This document shows positions 5,617 through 6,868 of a DNA stretch of 6,868 bases, piece by piece. Position 1 is the first letter of the stretch. Every line of letters starts with the position of its first letter. The stretch covers positions 1-6,868 of the forward strand of contig JAURNJ010000276.1 in NCBI GenBank assembly GCA_030830245.1. Direction: 5' to 3'. The stretch is from Novosphingobium sp. GTDB lineage: Bacteria > Pseudomonadota > Alphaproteobacteria > Sphingomonadales > Sphingomonadaceae. The position numbers and the translations under genes are program-made. The notes beneath the pieces were generated by a model, which saw only the letters and a program-made list of their open reading frames with translations, did not search any database and was not told where the DNA came from.

Positions 5617-5660
5617 TTGACTCCTCTGCTAAGAGGCAGGCCAAATCCAAGTCTGGGGAG
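5617..5660 (+). promoter_or_regulatory. Candidate icd upstream region: -35-like box, small hairpin, RBS
   Basis: TTGACT at 5617-5622 is a good -35 match, but the expected -10 site (about 5640-5646, GCCAAAT) is poor, so promoter placement is tentative. CCTCT-GCTA-AGAGG (5623-5636) forms a five-bp hairpin. GACTC (5619-5623) is a GANTC methylation motif overlapping the -35 box. GGGGAG at 5655-5660 is the likely icd ribosome binding site, 11 bases before the ATG, slightly further than usual. Confidence 0.3.
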
Positions 5661-5671
5661 CATTCAGCGAA

Positions 5672-6868
5672 ATGGCAAAGATCAAGGTAAAGAACCCCGT
5701 CGTCGAGATGGACGGCGACGAGATGACGCGGATCATCTGGCAGTGGATCCGCGAGCGGCTGATCCTCCCTTACCTCGACATCGACCTCAAGTATTACGAC
5801 CTGTCGATCGAATACCGCGACGAGACAAACGACCAGGTCACCGTCGATTCCGCCGAGGCGACCAAGAAATACGGCGTTGCCGTCAAGTGCGCCACGATCA
5901 CGCCGGATGAGGCGCGCGTCGAGGAATTCAAGCTCAAGAAGATGTGGAAGTCGCCCAACGGCACGATCCGCAACATTCTGGGCGGCGTCGTCTTCCGCGA
6001 GCCGATCGTCATCAACAACGTGCCCCGCCTGGTTCCGGGCTGGACCGATCCGATCGTCATCGGCCGTCACGCTTTCGGCGACCAGTATCGCGCCACCGAC
6101 ACGCTGATTCCCGGCCCCGGCAAGCTGCGCATGGTCTGGGACGGCACCGATGGCCAGAAGATCGACCTCGACGTATTCGATTTCCCGTCCTCGGGCGTCG
6201 CGATGACGATGTACAACCTCGACGATTCGATCCGCGATTTCGCGCGCGCCAGCTTCAACTATGGCCTGAACCTTGGCTGGCCGGTCTACCTGTCCACCAA
6301 GAACACGATCATGAAGGCCTACGACGGCCGCTTCAAGGACCTGTTCCAGGAAGTGTTCGAAACCGAGGGCTTCAAGGAAAAGTTCGACGCCGCAGGCATC
6401 ACCTACGAACACCGCCTGATCGACGACATGGTCGCTGCCGCACTGAAGTGGAGCGGCAAGTTCGTCTGGGCCTGCAAGAACTACGACGGCGACGTGCAGT
6501 CTGACGTGGTGGCTCAGGGCTTCGGCTCGCTCGGCCTGATGACTTCGGTCCTGCTGTCGCCCGACGGCAAGACGGTCGAGGCCGAAGCCGCGCACGGCAC
6601 CGTCACCCGCCACTACCGAGAGCACCAGAAGGGCAACGCGACCTCGACCAACCCGGTCGCCTCGATCTTTGCCTGGACCCGCGGCCTCTACTACCGCGGC
6701 ACGTTCGACGAAACGCCCGAGGTGGTGAAGTTCGCCGAAACGCTTGAGCGGGTCTGCGTCGAGACGGTCGAGGCGGGCTTCATGACCAAGGACCTGGCGC
6801 TGCTAATCGGCCCCGACCAGGCATGGATGACCACCGAAAAGTTCTTCGAGAAGATCGTCGAGAACCTC
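5672..6868 (+). CDS. icd: NADP-dependent isocitrate dehydrogenase, 3' end cut by window
   Basis: The enzyme oxidatively decarboxylates isocitrate to 2-oxoglutarate with NADP+ in the TCA cycle. The window holds 399 codons with no stop; relatives have about 404-410, so only the tail is missing. The sequence belongs to the eukaryotic-like homodimeric subfamily, not the E. coli Icd type, and its numbering nearly matches human IDH1. Lys93-Ser94-Pro-Asn96-Gly-Thr-Ile-Arg100, Arg109, and Arg132 with Tyr139 in [13 protein letters not shown] form the isocitrate site. Asp251/Asp252, Asp274 and Asp278 ([14 protein letters not shown]) cover the metal site. HGTVTRH (308-314), with Arg313 and His314, marks NADP use. 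The enzyme is cytoplasmic. The start is set by [20 protein letters not shown], the normal family N-terminus. The gene is divergent from the crotonase, across 149 bp. Confidence 0.96.
   Translation, partial: MAKIKVKNPVVEMDGDEMTRIIWQWIRERLILPYLDIDLKYYDLSIEYRDETNDQVTVDSAEATKKYGVAVKCATITPDEARVEEFKLKKMWKSPNGTIRNILGGVVFREPIVINNVPRLVPGWTDPIVIGRHAFGDQYRATDTLIPGPGKLRMVWDGTDGQKIDLDVFDFPSSGVAMTMYNLDDSIRDFARASFNYGLNLGWPVYLSTKNTIMKAYDGRFKDLFQEVFETEGFKEKFDAAGITYEHRLIDDMVAAALKWSGKFVWACKNYDGDVQSDVVAQGFGSLGLMTSVLLSPDGKTVEAEAAHGTVTRHYREHQKGNATSTNPVASIFAWTRGLYYRGTFDETPEVVKFAETLERVCVETVEAGFMTKDLALLIGPDQAWMTTEKFFEKIVENL

Noticed and set aside
5523..5663. A 47-residue N-terminal extension of the crotonase
   Set aside because: Family homology begins at MSDAIL (5522), which has its own ribosome binding site. 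The extension is not crotonase-like and would use up nearly the whole divergent promoter region.
5519..6625. A 368-codon open frame on the minus strand opposite icd
   Set aside because: Low-complexity Val/Asp/Arg-rich translation with no family features, entirely antisense to an unmistakable icd. Long antisense frames are usual in high-G+C genes.

Overview
The window looks like ordinary chromosome from an alphaproteobacterium, most likely a sphingomonad (Novosphingobium, Erythrobacter or a relative). The pointers are high G+C coding DNA, a CpdR-type cell-cycle response regulator, a SapC-family protein, a eukaryotic-like NADP isocitrate dehydrogenase, and a secreted hypothetical protein of a kind I associate with Sphingomonadales. 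I see no insertion sequence, phage gene, CRISPR array or integrase. The taxonomic call comes from recognising protein families, not from a search.

Layout, left to right: (1) the 5' part of a minus-strand secreted hypothetical gene, cut by the window edge (1-432). (2) Divergent from it, a plus-strand FAD-linked 2-hydroxyacid dehydrogenase (552-1973), followed after 96 bp by a SapC-family gene (2070-2843). (3) A 246-bp gap (2844-3089) with no protein gene. It holds a candidate small RNA of about 100 nt, with a sigma70-like promoter, two stem-loops, an anti-Shine-Dalgarno tract and a strong intrinsic terminator. (4) A minus-strand N-formylglutamate amidohydrolase (3090-4049), divergent from cpdR (4185-4559). 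(5) A tRNA-Val(GAC) gene (4660-4734) with a structured leader. (6) A minus-strand enoyl-CoA hydratase/crotonase (4761-5522), divergent from the isocitrate dehydrogenase gene icd (5672 to the right edge, probably only a few codons short of its stop).

The genes do not form one pathway. icd supplies 2-oxoglutarate and NADPH in the TCA cycle. The FAD enzyme probably oxidises a D-2-hydroxyacid such as D-lactate or D-2-hydroxyglutarate. The crotonase belongs to acyl-CoA metabolism, and the amidohydrolase would yield glutamate from N-formylglutamate. cpdR is the regulatory gene: in Caulobacter, unphosphorylated CpdR primes ClpXP for cell-cycle proteolysis, and the CckA-ChpT phosphorelay switches this off.

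The least explained DNA is non-coding. The main item is the candidate small RNA at about 2990-3091. Secondary items are the tRNA leader, which can pair with the tRNA's own CCA end and trailer, and a 15-bp palindrome in the cpdR/tRNA gap.
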